Shown here: in pieces, positions 1-6,518 of the stretch
How the letters are laid out: the number at the start of each line of letters is the position of its first letter
Position numbering within the stretch: the stretch's first letter is position 1
DNA from: Actinomycetales bacterium
GTDB taxonomy: Bacteria; Actinomycetota; Actinomycetes; S36-B12
Direction of reading: 5' to 3'
DNA length: 10,847 nt
NCBI GenBank assembly: GCA_017849335.1
Contig: JAFIHP010000110.1
Coordinates: forward strand, 1 to 10,847
Position numbers and translations under genes: made by a program
Notes under the pieces: model-generated
The model's input: only the letters and a program-made list of their open reading frames with translations
What the model was told of the DNA's origin: nothing
The model's database searches: none

Positions 1-168
1 GCGAGCCTTGAAGTCGGGGTCGTCCGAACCGTGGTACTTGACCATGCACGCCTTGACCGACTCGGCCTCGAGCTTGGCCTGGGCGGGGTCGTAGACGCCG
101 CACGGCAGGTCGCAGTGGGCGTGGGCAACGGTGCGGGGAGCCACCAGCGTGGCGAGGCGCTTGAGCAT
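1..168 (-). CDS. sodN: Nickel superoxide dismutase precursor (5' part, runs off the window)
   Basis: NiSOD converts superoxide to oxygen and hydrogen peroxide in the cytoplasm. The first 56 codons are present, from ATG at 168 leftward; the rest lies outside the window. The protein begins MLKRLATLVAPRTVAHA and then HCDLPCGVYDP. The second string is the 'nickel hook' of this family: after removal of the first 17 residues, the new N-terminal His and the two Cys of HCDLPC bind nickel (ligand roles known from the family). The downstream residues, including KYHGSDDPDFKAR, also fit the family. AAGGAG at 178-173 lies 4 bases before the ATG and fixes the start. The gene is divergent from the peptidase gene sodX at 244, which supports the call. 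A possible -10 (TATGTT, 203-198) would give a leader of about 20 bases. The family call is near certain; regulation by nickel (Nur) is known in Streptomyces and only inferred here. Confidence 0.96.
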   Translation of the reverse strand, partial: MLKRLATLVAPRTVAHAHCDLPCGVYDPAQAKLEAESVKACMVKYHGSDDPDFKAR

Positions 169-243
169 GTCACTCCTTCGGGAGGTTAGGTGCGCCAAAC
201 ATACCTCCGTCCGTTCCGCCCGCACCCTGGGACATGATGTGCC
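169..243. promoter_or_regulatory. Divergent sodN/sodX promoter region with a GGAGGT...ACCTCC dyad
   Basis: This 75-bp gap must hold the promoters of both genes. On the minus strand, AAGGAG (178-173) is the sodN ribosome binding site and TATGTT (203-198) is a plausible sodN -10. An inverted repeat, GGAGGT at 181-186 and ACCTCC at 203-208 with 16 bases between, spans the presumed sodN transcription start, where a repressor could act. For sodX no Shine-Dalgarno is visible. CATGAT, 5 bases before its GTG, is one base off a TANNNT -10. Nickel-responsive Fur-family repression of sod genes is known in actinomycetes. I cannot show that this dyad is such an operator. Confidence 0.4.
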
Positions 244-528
244 GTGCGCTACACGCGGGTGCGGATCGTCGGCTCGTCGATGGAGCCCGCCGTCCGCGAC
301 GGCCAGTGGTGGGTGGTCCGGCGCACGCAGGACGTCCGCCCGGGGGACGTGGTTCTGCTCGAGCACCCGCGCCGATGGGGACAGCTCGTCGTGAAGCGGG
401 TCGTCCGCGCCGTCGACGACGGCTGGTGGGTCGAGGGTGACAACGCCGAGGCCAGCGACGACAGCCGAGCGTTCGGCGCGGTGCCCCGTGACAACGTCGT
501 CGGACGGTTGCGCTGGCGCTACCGGTGA
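244..528 (+). CDS. sodX: NiSOD maturation protease, S26 family
   Basis: Probable SodX, the soluble serine peptidase that removes the NiSOD propeptide so that the nickel-binding His becomes the N-terminus. The 94-residue protein has the S26 signal-peptidase fold signature: GSSMEP near residue 10 (nucleophile Ser12 before Met), VVKRVV around residue 51 (general-base Lys51), and a GDN..ASDDSRAFGAV box at residues 65-80. Unlike ordinary signal peptidases there is no membrane anchor, as expected for processing a cytoplasmic substrate. The GTG start at 244 gives the full N-terminal strand before the Ser motif; a GTG at 259 would remove part of it. Immediate divergence from sodN is the main reason to call it SodX rather than a generic S26 protein. 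Confidence 0.92.
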   Translation: MRYTRVRIVGSSMEPAVRDGQWWVVRRTQDVRPGDVVLLEHPRRWGQLVVKRVVRAVDDGWWVEGDNAEASDDSRAFGAVPRDNVVGRLRWRYR

Positions 529-539
529 CGGGCCGGGCG

Positions 540-545
540 TAGGGT
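540..545 (+). promoter_or_regulatory. Candidate leaderless -10 element (TAGGGT) for the DUF3291 gene
   Basis: TAGGGT matches the actinobacterial -10 pattern TANNNT and ends 7 bases before the GTG at 553. That would place the transcription start on or beside the start codon. No purine-rich ribosome binding site lies in the 12 bases before the GTG. The same arrangement recurs at five other genes in this window, which raises confidence. Confidence 0.5.
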
Positions 546-552
546 CGCCGGC

Positions 553-999
553 GTGCCGCTCGCCCAGCTCAACATCGCCCGCGTCCGGTTCCCCCTCGAC
601 GACCCGCGGATGGCGGCGTTCGTCGGGCAGCTCGAGGCCGTCAACGCCGCTGCGGAGGCCGCGGACGGTTTCGTGTGGCGGCTGCGTGACGGCGGTGCGG
701 GGTCGACCTCGTACCGGATCCTCGATGACGACGGCCTGATCGTGAACCTGTCGGTCTGGCGTGACCTGGAGTCGCTCCGGGCGTTCGTGGTCGGCCACCT
801 GCCGCATCGGGCGGCCCTGCAGAGTCGCTCGCAGTGGTTCGTCCGGTCGGAGGAACCGATGACCGCGTGCTGGCCGGTCGCCGAGGGGCACGAGCCGACC
901 GTCGACGAGGCCGAGCGCATGCTCCTGCGCCTACGCGCCGACGGGCCGTCCGACGCCGTGTACCCCTTCACCTACCGCGGTGTCGCACCCTCGTCCTAG
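553..999 (+). CDS. DUF3291 domain-containing protein
   Basis: A 148-residue protein recognised as the DUF3291 family by its opening PLAQLNIARVRFPLDDPRM, the central FVWRLRDG and IVNLSVWRDLESLRAFV segments, a QSRSQWFV stretch, and the end segment GHEPTVDEAERMLLRLRADG. The length matches a single full-length domain. No signal peptide or membrane segment is seen, so it should be cytoplasmic. The domain is thought to resemble dimeric ferredoxin-like monooxygenase folds, but no reaction is established and I do not propose one. The GTG at 553 is chosen because it precedes the conserved LAQLN strand directly and follows a TAGGGT hexamer by 7 bases. Its TAG stop is reused in the hexamer before the next gene. 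Confidence 0.88.
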   Translation: MPLAQLNIARVRFPLDDPRMAAFVGQLEAVNAAAEAADGFVWRLRDGGAGSTSYRILDDDGLIVNLSVWRDLESLRAFVVGHLPHRAALQSRSQWFVRSEEPMTACWPVAEGHEPTVDEAERMLLRLRADGPSDAVYPFTYRGVAPSS

Positions 1000-1002
1000 G
1001 TT
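997..1002 (+). promoter_or_regulatory. Candidate leaderless -10 element (TAGGTT) overlapping the DUF3291 stop codon
   Basis: TAGGTT ends 6 bases before the ATG at 1009, and its first three bases are the TAG stop codon of the preceding gene. No Shine-Dalgarno is visible between the stop and the ATG (GTTTCTGGC only). If this is a real -10, the downstream gene has its own leaderless transcript although only 9 bases separate the two genes. Confidence 0.5.
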
Positions 1003-1008
1003 TCTGGC

Positions 1009-1440
1009 ATGAACTACGCCGTCCAGATCGTCGTCGACAGCACCGCGCCGCACGCGCTCGCCGACTGGTGGGCCCAGACGCTCGGCTGGGAGGTCGAGTG
1101 GCAGGACCCGGCGTTCATCCAGCGGATGGTCGACGAGGGCCACGCCACTGCTGACCAGACCACGACGCATCGTGGCGCCCTCGTGTGGGCGGTCGGCGCC
1201 GCGATCGTGGCGCCGGGGGAGGATCGGGAGCGTCGCCCGCGCATCCTGTTCCAGGCGGTCCCGGAGCTCAAGGCGGGCAAGAACCGGCTGCACCTGGACG
1301 TGCGCGTCGGCGACGACGATGTCGAGGAGGTCCGTCGGCGTCTCGTCGAGCGCGGGGCCACGGTCCTGTACGCGATGCAGCAGGGACCGACGTCCTGGGT
1401 GACGATGGCCGACCCCGAGGGCAATGAGTTCTGCGTCTGA
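1009..1440 (+). CDS. VOC family (glyoxalase-like) protein
   Basis: A 143-residue protein with the paired beta-alpha-beta-beta-beta layout of the vicinal oxygen chelate superfamily, closest to the actinobacterial 'glyoxalase-like domain' group. The first module starts with VQIVVDSTAPHALADWWAQTLGWEVEW. The second has KNRLHLDVRV (residues about 90-99), a helix DVEEVRRRLVERGATVL, and the closing motif TMADPEGNEFCV. The His of RLHLDV and the Glu of GNEF are at the positions usually used for metal binding in this superfamily. Substrate cannot be deduced; members include glyoxalases, dioxygenases and resistance proteins. No signal peptide. The ATG start follows a TAGGTT hexamer by 6 bases. Confidence 0.88.
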   Translation: MNYAVQIVVDSTAPHALADWWAQTLGWEVEWQDPAFIQRMVDEGHATADQTTTHRGALVWAVGAAIVAPGEDRERRPRILFQAVPELKAGKNRLHLDVRVGDDDVEEVRRRLVERGATVLYAMQQGPTSWVTMADPEGNEFCV

Positions 1441-1448
1441 CCACCGCC

Positions 1449-1454
1449 TAGGGT
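1449..1454 (+). promoter_or_regulatory. Candidate leaderless -10 element (TAGGGT) for the dehydrogenase gene
   Basis: TAGGGT lies in the 20-bp gap after the VOC gene and ends 6 bases before the ATG at 1461. No good Shine-Dalgarno is present. The hexamer is identical to the one at 540-545. Confidence 0.52.
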
Positions 1455-1460
1455 CGGTCC

Positions 1461-2429
1461 ATGCTGGCCGTGTACGCGACGGGTGTCGCTCCCGAGGATC
1501 CGCTGTCCTGCCTGGCTGTCGGGCAGATCGACGCGCCGCCCACGCCGCAGGAGTGGGTCGACGTCCACGTCCGCGCGGCGAGCCTGAACCACCATGACGT
1601 GTTCGCCCTCACCGGCCAGGCGCTCAAGGCGGAGCAGACGCCGATGATCCTCGGCACCGACGCTGCCGGCGTCACAGCCGACGGCCGCGAGGTCGTCGTC
1701 CACGCGGTACTCGGTGACCCGGCGGCGGGCGGAGGAGACGAGACGCTGGATCCCCGGCGCAGCCTGCTGTCGGAGCGGTGGCCCGGCGCGCTCGCGGAGG
1801 TTGTCCGCGTCCCGGCGCGCAACCTGGTCGACAAGCCGGCGTCGTTGTCGTTCGAGGACGCGGCGTGCCTCCCCACCGCGTGGCTGACCGCCTACCGGAT
1901 GCTCGCCCACCGTTCGCGGACGTCACCGGGCGACACCGTTCTCGTGCAGGGGGCCGGCGGGGGCGTGTCAACGGCCCTGATCGTCCTCGGCAGGGCGCTC
2001 GGGCTGCGCGTGTGGGTCACGTCGCGTGACGAGGCGAAGGCTGCCTGGGCCGTGTCGATCGGCGCAGACCAGGCGTTCGCGACGGGGGAGCGGCTGCCCG
2101 AGCGGGTCGACGCGGTGCTCGAGACCGTCGGAGCCGCGACCTGGAGCCACTCACTGAAGTCCCTGCGGCCCGGAGGTGTCGTCGTGATCTCGGGAGCCAC
2201 GTCGGGGGCGAACCCTCCGGCGGACCTCAACCGCGTGTTCTTCCTCCAGCTGAGCGTCGTCGGCTCGACGATGGGCACCCTCGGTGAGCTGCAGGAGCTC
2301 CTGGAACTGCTCGACCGGACGGGCGTCCGTCCGATCGTCGACCGCGTCCTGCCCATGTCGGATGCGCGCGAGGCGTTCGCCGCGATGATCGACGGGGACG
2401 TCCGCGGCAAGCTCGTTCTCACCGTCTGA
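1461..2429 (+). CDS. Zinc-binding-dehydrogenase family (quinone oxidoreductase-like) protein
   Basis: A 322-residue medium-chain dehydrogenase/reductase, probably NAD(P)H-dependent and cytoplasmic. The N-terminal GroES-like domain carries LNHHD (residues 42-46), a variant of the usual LNxxD motif, and GTDAAG (65-70). The Rossmann domain has VLVQGAGGGVST (160-171), the cofactor loop VTSRDEAKA (186-194), and GGVVVISGATSG (238-249). The C-terminus has the family's DAREAFAAMIDGDVRGKLVL (301-320). The cysteine-rich structural zinc loop and catalytic zinc ligands of alcohol dehydrogenases are absent, which favours the quinone-oxidoreductase/enoyl-reductase-like branch. Substrate unknown. It ends 121 bp before the convergent DUF6104 gene, with an inverted repeat between. 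Any functional link with the VOC and DUF3291 neighbours is unproven. Confidence 0.9.
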   Translation: MLAVYATGVAPEDPLSCLAVGQIDAPPTPQEWVDVHVRAASLNHHDVFALTGQALKAEQTPMILGTDAAGVTADGREVVVHAVLGDPAAGGGDETLDPRRSLLSERWPGALAEVVRVPARNLVDKPASLSFEDAACLPTAWLTAYRMLAHRSRTSPGDTVLVQGAGGGVSTALIVLGRALGLRVWVTSRDEAKAAWAVSIGADQAFATGERLPERVDAVLETVGAATWSHSLKSLRPGGVVVISGATSGANPPADLNRVFFLQLSVVGSTMGTLGELQELLELLDRTGVRPIVDRVLPMSDAREAFAAMIDGDVRGKLVLTV

Positions 2430-2504
2430 GCCCCCGCCGGACCGGGTCGGCCGCCTCGCCGGGCGGGACGAATGAACGAATCCGCGGCTCCCCGCCCACC
2501 ATTG

Positions 2505-2537
2505 CTTCGTTTGTCCCGCCCGCCGGGACAAACGAAG
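2505..2537. terminator. Perfect 14-bp inverted repeat between convergent genes, probable bidirectional terminator
   Basis: CTTCGTTTGTCCCG (2505-2518) and CGGGACAAACGAAG (2524-2537) are exact reverse complements around a 5-base loop. The hairpin lies between the ends of the rightward dehydrogenase gene (2429) and the leftward DUF6104 gene (2550), where a shared terminator is expected. There is no T-run on either side, which is usual for actinobacterial terminators. A degenerate relative of the right arm, CGGGAC...AACGAA, occurs at 2464-2480. A dispersed palindromic repeat is the main alternative. Confidence 0.75.
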
Positions 2538-2549
2538 AAGACGGGGCGG

Positions 2550-2729
2550 TCAGTCGTCGAGGTCGTCGTCGAGGCGGGCGAGCCAGGTCGCCAGCCGCTC
2601 GATCGGCGTCTCGAACTCCGGGTTCAGGTCGACGAACGTGCGCAGCTGGTCCGCCAGCCAGGCGATCGTCACCTCGTCCTCGCCTCGACGTGCGAGCAGC
2701 TCCTCGATCCCGCGATCGGTGAAGTACAT
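2550..2729 (-). CDS. DUF6104 family small protein downstream of kgd
   Basis: A 59-residue acidic protein starting MYFTDRGIEELLARRGEDE and ending with an Asp-rich tail, recognised as the DUF6104 family. The middle (TIAWLADQLRTFVDLNPEFETPIERLATWLARL) looks fully helical, and there is no signal peptide, membrane segment or cysteine. Function is unknown. The ATG at 2729 lies 8 bases after the kgd stop codon on the same strand, so the two are probably one transcript. I see no strong Shine-Dalgarno (only a weak AGG about 8 bases upstream), so translation may depend on ribosomes finishing kgd. From memory this family often follows kgd in actinobacteria. A role linked to 2-oxoglutarate metabolism is an inference from that placement only. 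Confidence 0.85.
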   Translation of the reverse strand: MYFTDRGIEELLARRGEDEVTIAWLADQLRTFVDLNPEFETPIERLATWLARLDDDLDD

Positions 2730-2737
2730 CGACCGGC

Positions 2738-5700
2738 CTAGGCGAACGACTGCGCGACGAGCGCCTGCTGCTCGGCCTCGTGCCGGTGATGCGTGCCGAC
2801 GGCCGGCGAGCTCGACGCCGGCCGGCTGACGCAGCGCACGGGCCGGTCGATGATCTCGGGCAGGTTGACCGCGACGAACGACCAGGCTCCCTGGTTCGCC
2901 GGCTCCTCCTGGACCCAGACGAGCTCGGCCTCGGGGTAGCTGGTCAGCGCCGGCGGCAGCGTGCGGAACGGCAGGGGGTACAGGCGCTCGAACCGCAGGA
3001 TCGCGACGTCCTCGATCCCGTTGGCCTCGCGGTACGCCTCCAGGTCGTAGTACACCTTCCCGCTGCACAGCAGGACGCGTCGGATGCCCGGGCCCACGTG
3101 CTGGGGATCGGTGAGCAGGGGATGGAAGTGCCCGCTGGTGAACTCGGCCCTGTTCGAGACCGCGCGCTTGGACCGAAGCAACGACTTCGGCGTGAAGACG
3201 ATGAGCGGGCGAACCACGGAGGCGTTGGCCTGCAACCGCAGGATGTGGAAGTAGGAGGCCGGTGTGGTCGGCTGGGCCACGATCATGTTGTCCTGCGCGC
3301 ACAGCTGCAGGAACCGCTCGATCCGGGCCGACGAGTGGTCGGGCCCCTGGCCCTCGAACCCGTGGGGCAGCAGGAGGGTCAGCGACGAGCGCTGGCCCCA
3401 CTTCTGCTCGGCGGAGGAGATGAACTCGTCGACGATCGTCTGCGCGCCGTCGGCGAAGTCGCCGAACTGGGCCTCCCACATGACGAGGGCGTCCGGCCGC
3501 GCGACCGAGTAGCCGTACTCGAAGCCCATCGCGGCGTACTCGCTCAGCAGCGAGTCGTACACGTACAGCTTCCCGCCGTCGCGGTAGCACTGCTTGAGCG
3601 GCTTGTACTGCCAGCCGGTCTCCTTGTCGACGATCACCATGTGCCGGTGCCCGAAGGTGCCGCGACGAACGTCCTGACCAGCGAGCCGCACGGTGCGGCC
3701 CTCCATGAGCATGCTCCCCACGGCCAGCGCCTCGGCCATGCCCCAGTCGATCGCGTCCTCGGCGACCATCGTCGCGCGCCGCTCGAGCTGGGGGCGCAGG
3801 CGCGGGTGCAGCGTGAACGACTCCGGCATCGTCAGCTGCGACGCGATCACCGTGTCGATCTGCTCCTGCGTGATCGCGGTCTCGATCTCCGCCGCCGGAA
3901 GCTGGGGCTCCAGCGTGCGCTGTCCCTCGGTGACGATGTCGGCCTTGGACGCGCTGAACTCGGCGACGCCGTCGTCGGAGCGGGTCTCCTGGAAGATGCG
4001 CTCCAGCTGCTCCTGGAAGTGGCGCAGCGCGGTCTCCGCCTCCTCCAAGGTGATGTCGCCGCGGCCGATCAGCGACTCGGTGTAGTGCTTGCGCACCGAG
4101 CGCTTCTGGTCGATGACGGCGTACATGAGCGGCTGGGTCAACGACGGGTCGTCGGCCTCGTTGTGCCCGCGGCGGCGGTAGGAAACCAGGTCGATCACGA
4201 CGTCCTTGTGGAAGGTCTGCCGGAACGCGAACGCCAGCTCCGCGACGCGCACGACCGCCTCGGGGTCGTCGCCGTTGACGTGGAAGATGGGCGCCTGGAT
4301 CATCCGGGCGACGTCGGTCGGGTACACCGACGACCGGCTGTACTTCGGGCTCGTCGTGAACCCGACCTGGTTGTTGACCACGACGTGGATCGTGCCGCCG
4401 GTGCGGTAGCCCTGGATCTGCGACATCTGCAGCGTCTCGGCCACGACGCCCTGCCCGGCGAAGGCGGCGTCGCCGTGGATGAGGACGGGCAGGACGCTGA
4501 AGGCGTCCTCGCGGGGCAGGCGGTCCTGCTTCGCCCGCACGATGCCCTCCAGGACCGGGTTGACGGCCTCCAGGTGCGACGGGTTGGCCGCGAGGTAGAC
4601 GCGCGTCGTCGACCCGTCCGGCGCGGTGAAGTTGCCGCTCGTGCCGAGGTGGTACTTGACGTCTCCGGAGCCCTGGACCTGGTCGTCGCCGAAGTCGCCC
4701 TCGAACTCGCGGAACACCTGGCCGTAGGACTTCCCGGCGATGTTCGTCAGCACGTTCAGGCGCCCGCGGTGGGGCATGCCGATCGCGACCTCGACGATGT
4801 TGTCCTGCGACGCCCCGATGAGCACGGCGTCCAGCAGCGGGATGAGCGACTCGCTGCCTTCGAGCGAGAAGCGCTTCTGCCCGACGTACTTGGTCTGGAG
4901 GAACGACTCCAGCGCCTCGGCCTCGTTGAGCTTGTGCAGGATGCGCAGCTGCTCCTCGCGGTCGGTGCGCTCATGGGCGACCTCGACGTGCGCCTGGATC
5001 CACTCGCGCTGGTCGGGGTCCTGGATGTGCATGTACTCGATGCCGACGGTGCGCGTGTAGGAGTCGCGCAGCACCCCGAGGATCTCGCGCAGCTTCATCA
5101 GCGGCCGCCCGCCGAAGCCGCCCGTGGCGAACTCGCGGTCGAGGTCCCACAACGTCAGTCCGTGCTGCAGGACGTCGAGGTCCGGGTGCATCCGCTGCTC
5201 GTACTCCAGCGGGTTGGTGTCGGCCATCAGGTGACCGCGGACGCGGTAGGCGTGGATGATCTCCTGCACGCGGACCGTCTTGCTCAGGTCCGTCTCGTGG
5301 CTGGCCGACACGTCGTGCGCCCAGCGGATCGGCTCGTAGGGGATGCGTAGGGACCGGAAGATCTCGCCGTAGAAGTCGTCCTCGCCCAGCAGGAGCGCGT
5401 GGATGCGCCGCAGGAACTCCCCGGACTGCGCCCCCTGGATGATCCGGTGGTCGTACGTGCTGGTGAGCGTGAGGATCTTCGACACCGCGTTGCGGACGAT
5501 CGCCTCAGGGGACGCGCCCTGCCACTCGGCCGGGTACTCCATCGCCCCGACGCCGACGATGCAGCCCTGTCCGGCCATGAGCCGGGCGACGGACAGCTGG
5601 GTGCCGATCGTGCCCGGGTTGGTCAGGGAGATCGTGGTGCCGGCGAAGTCGGACACCTGGAGCTTGCCACCCCGCGCCTTGCGGACGAGGTCCTCGTAGG

Positions 5701-6397
5701 TCGCCCAGAACGCGGCGAAGTCCATCCGCTCGGCGCCCTTGATGCTCGGGACGAGGAGCTGACGGGAGCCGTCGCGCTTGGCCAGGTCGATCGCGAGCCC
5801 CAGGTTGACGCTGTCGTGCGTGACGACGGCGGGCTTGCCGTCGACCTCGACGAACGAGGCGTTCATCCCGGGCACGTCGCCGAGGGCGCGTACGACCGCG
5901 TAGCCGATGAGGTGCGTGAACGAGACCTTGCCACCGCGGCCGCGAGCGAGGTGGTTGTTGATGACGGTGCGGTTGTCGATGAGCAGCTTCGCCGGGACGG
6001 CGCGGACGCTCGTGGCCGTGGGGACCGTGAGGCTGGCCTCCATGTTGTCCACGACCCGGGCCGCCGGCCCCTTGAGCACCACGGCGCCCTCGGGGGCCGG
6101 CGTTGCTGCCGGTGAGGCGGGCGCGGACGAGGCCGCGGCTGGGGGTGCGGACTCGGCCGGCGCAGTCGCCGTCGGTGCCGTCGCGGGCGTTGCCGCCGGC
6201 ACGTCGACCGCGGGAGCCGGGATGGTCCGGCTGGCCGACAGCGGGGAGTGCTCGGACGGGGTGTAGTCCTCGAAGAACTCCCACCACGCCGGGTCGACGC
6301 TGGCACGGTCGGCCAGGAACTGCTCGTAGATCTCGTCGACCAGCCACTCGTTGGGCCCGAACGTCACCAGTCGGTCCTCGGGCGTCTGTGTGCCCAC
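2738..6397 (-). CDS. kgd: Multifunctional 2-oxoglutarate decarboxylase/dehydrogenase E1 with fused E2-like domain
   Basis: Actinobacterial Kgd (OdhA/SucA type), 1219 residues from GTG 6397. It is a thiamine-diphosphate enzyme that decarboxylates 2-oxoglutarate and, with the lipoyl-bearing E2 and E3 of the shared complex, yields succinyl-CoA in the TCA cycle. Order of domains: E1 N-terminal helix (about 10-50, NEWLVDEIYEQF, PAWWEFFEDY); Ala/Pro-rich linker (about 60-105); E2-like acyltransferase core (about 115-335) with the TYDHRIIQG active-site motif near 315-320 but no lipoyl domain; ThDP domain (about 500-760) with GMPHRGRLNVL, GDAAFAGQGVVAETLQMS and NNQVGFTT; pyrimidine-binding domain (about 880-1080) with EAQFGDFADGAQ and HGFEGQGPDHSSAR; and a C-terminal regulatory domain. 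All expected motifs are intact. The GTG at 6397 is chosen over GTG 6412 because AGAGGA lies 6 bases before it. DUF6104 follows. Confidence 0.97.
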   Translation of the reverse strand: MGTQTPEDRLVTFGPNEWLVDEIYEQFLADRASVDPAWWEFFEDYTPSEHSPLSASRTIPAPAVDVPAATPATAPTATAPAESAPPAAASSAPASPAATPAPEGAVVLKGPAARVVDNMEASLTVPTATSVRAVPAKLLIDNRTVINNHLARGRGGKVSFTHLIGYAVVRALGDVPGMNASFVEVDGKPAVVTHDSVNLGLAIDLAKRDGSRQLLVPSIKGAERMDFAAFWATYEDLVRKARGGKLQVSDFAGTTISLTNPGTIGTQLSVARLMAGQGCIVGVGAMEYPAEWQGASPEAIVRNAVSKILTLTSTYDHRIIQGAQSGEFLRRIHALLLGEDDFYGEIFRSLRIPYEPIRWAHDVSASHETDLSKTVRVQEIIHAYRVRGHLMADTNPLEYEQRMHPDLDVLQHGLTLWDLDREFATGGFGGRPLMKLREILGVLRDSYTRTVGIEYMHIQDPDQREWIQAHVEVAHERTDREEQLRILHKLNEAEALESFLQTKYVGQKRFSLEGSESLIPLLDAVLIGASQDNIVEVAIGMPHRGRLNVLTNIAGKSYGQVFREFEGDFGDDQVQGSGDVKYHLGTSGNFTAPDGSTTRVYLAANPSHLEAVNPVLEGIVRAKQDRLPREDAFSVLPVLIHGDAAFAGQGVVAETLQMSQIQGYRTGGTIHVVVNNQVGFTTSPKYSRSSVYPTDVARMIQAPIFHVNGDDPEAVVRVAELAFAFRQTFHKDVVIDLVSYRRRGHNEADDPSLTQPLMYAVIDQKRSVRKHYTESLIGRGDITLEEAETALRHFQEQLERIFQETRSDDGVAEFSASKADIVTEGQRTLEPQLPAAEIETAITQEQIDTVIASQLTMPESFTLHPRLRPQLERRATMVAEDAIDWGMAEALAVGSMLMEGRTVRLAGQDVRRGTFGHRHMVIVDKETGWQYKPLKQCYRDGGKLYVYDSLLSEYAAMGFEYGYSVARPDALVMWEAQFGDFADGAQTIVDEFISSAEQKWGQRSSLTLLLPHGFEGQGPDHSSARIERFLQLCAQDNMIVAQPTTPASYFHILRLQANASVVRPLIVFTPKSLLRSKRAVSNRAEFTSGHFHPLLTDPQHVGPGIRRVLLCSGKVYYDLEAYREANGIEDVAILRFERLYPLPFRTLPPALTSYPEAELVWVQEEPANQGAWSFVAVNLPEIIDRPVRCVSRPASSSPAVGTHHRHEAEQQALVAQSFA

Positions 6398-6403
6398 CGG
6401 GAG

Positions 6404-6409
6404 TCCTCT
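6404..6409 (-). promoter_or_regulatory. Ribosome binding site deciding the kgd start
   Basis: AGAGGA on the minus strand is 6 bases from the GTG at 6397. It would lie inside the gene if the in-frame GTG at 6412 were used. It therefore favours the shorter protein beginning MGTQTPEDRL. Confidence 0.65.
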
Positions 6410-6471
6410 CACCGTCGTCTCGCGTTACTGCATACCCAGCGTAACGGCGATGCAACGGGCGGGTCGGCGCG

Positions 6472-6485
6472 CGGCCCGTGGGCCG
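6472..6485 (-). terminator. Short GC hairpin after the ABC permease gene
   Basis: CGGCCC (6472-6477) and GGGCCG (6480-6485) are exact reverse complements, effectively a 5-bp stem with a 4-base loop, lying 34 bases after the permease stop. It may end the transporter transcript before kgd. Such short GC palindromes are common by chance in DNA this GC-rich, and no T-run follows, so the call is weak. Confidence 0.2.
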
Positions 6486-6518
6486 GAACGCCCGGTCGGG
6501 TCTCGCCTCGCGAGCGGC

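Larger units (their letters stand above)
6398..6518 (-). promoter_or_regulatory. kgd upstream region with nested dyads and a possible promoter
   Basis: This gap separates the ABC permease stop from kgd and contains no gene. AGAGGA at 6409-6404 is the kgd ribosome binding site. Reading leftward, TTGCAT (6455-6450) and TATGCA (6434-6429) could be -35 and -10 boxes, but the 15-bp spacing is short. Two nested inverted repeats cover the same stretch: CGTTAC (6423-6428) with GTAACG (6441-6446), and TGCAT (6429-6433) with ATGCA (6450-6454). They would suit a dimeric regulator. The assignment rests on position and symmetry only. Confidence 0.35.

Noticed and set aside
1014..1910. Minus-strand 298-codon frame under the VOC and dehydrogenase genes
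   Set aside because: Spans two convincing plus-strand genes, has an Arg/Ser-rich composition and no recognisable domain.
2780..5350. An 856-codon open frame on the plus strand, antisense to kgd
   Set aside because: Its product is rich in Arg, Gly, Val, Asp and His with no recognisable domain. It is the predictable open antisense frame of a high-GC gene; the kgd frame has full-length homology.
6398..6412. Longer kgd start at GTG 6412, adding five residues
   Set aside because: The ribosome binding site AGAGGA (6409-6404) would lie inside the gene, and no good site precedes 6412. It cannot be fully excluded.
6502..6514. CTCGC-CTC-GCGAG mini-hairpin after the permease stop
   Set aside because: A 5-bp stem with a 3-base loop is expected often by chance at this GC content, so it is not counted as a terminator.
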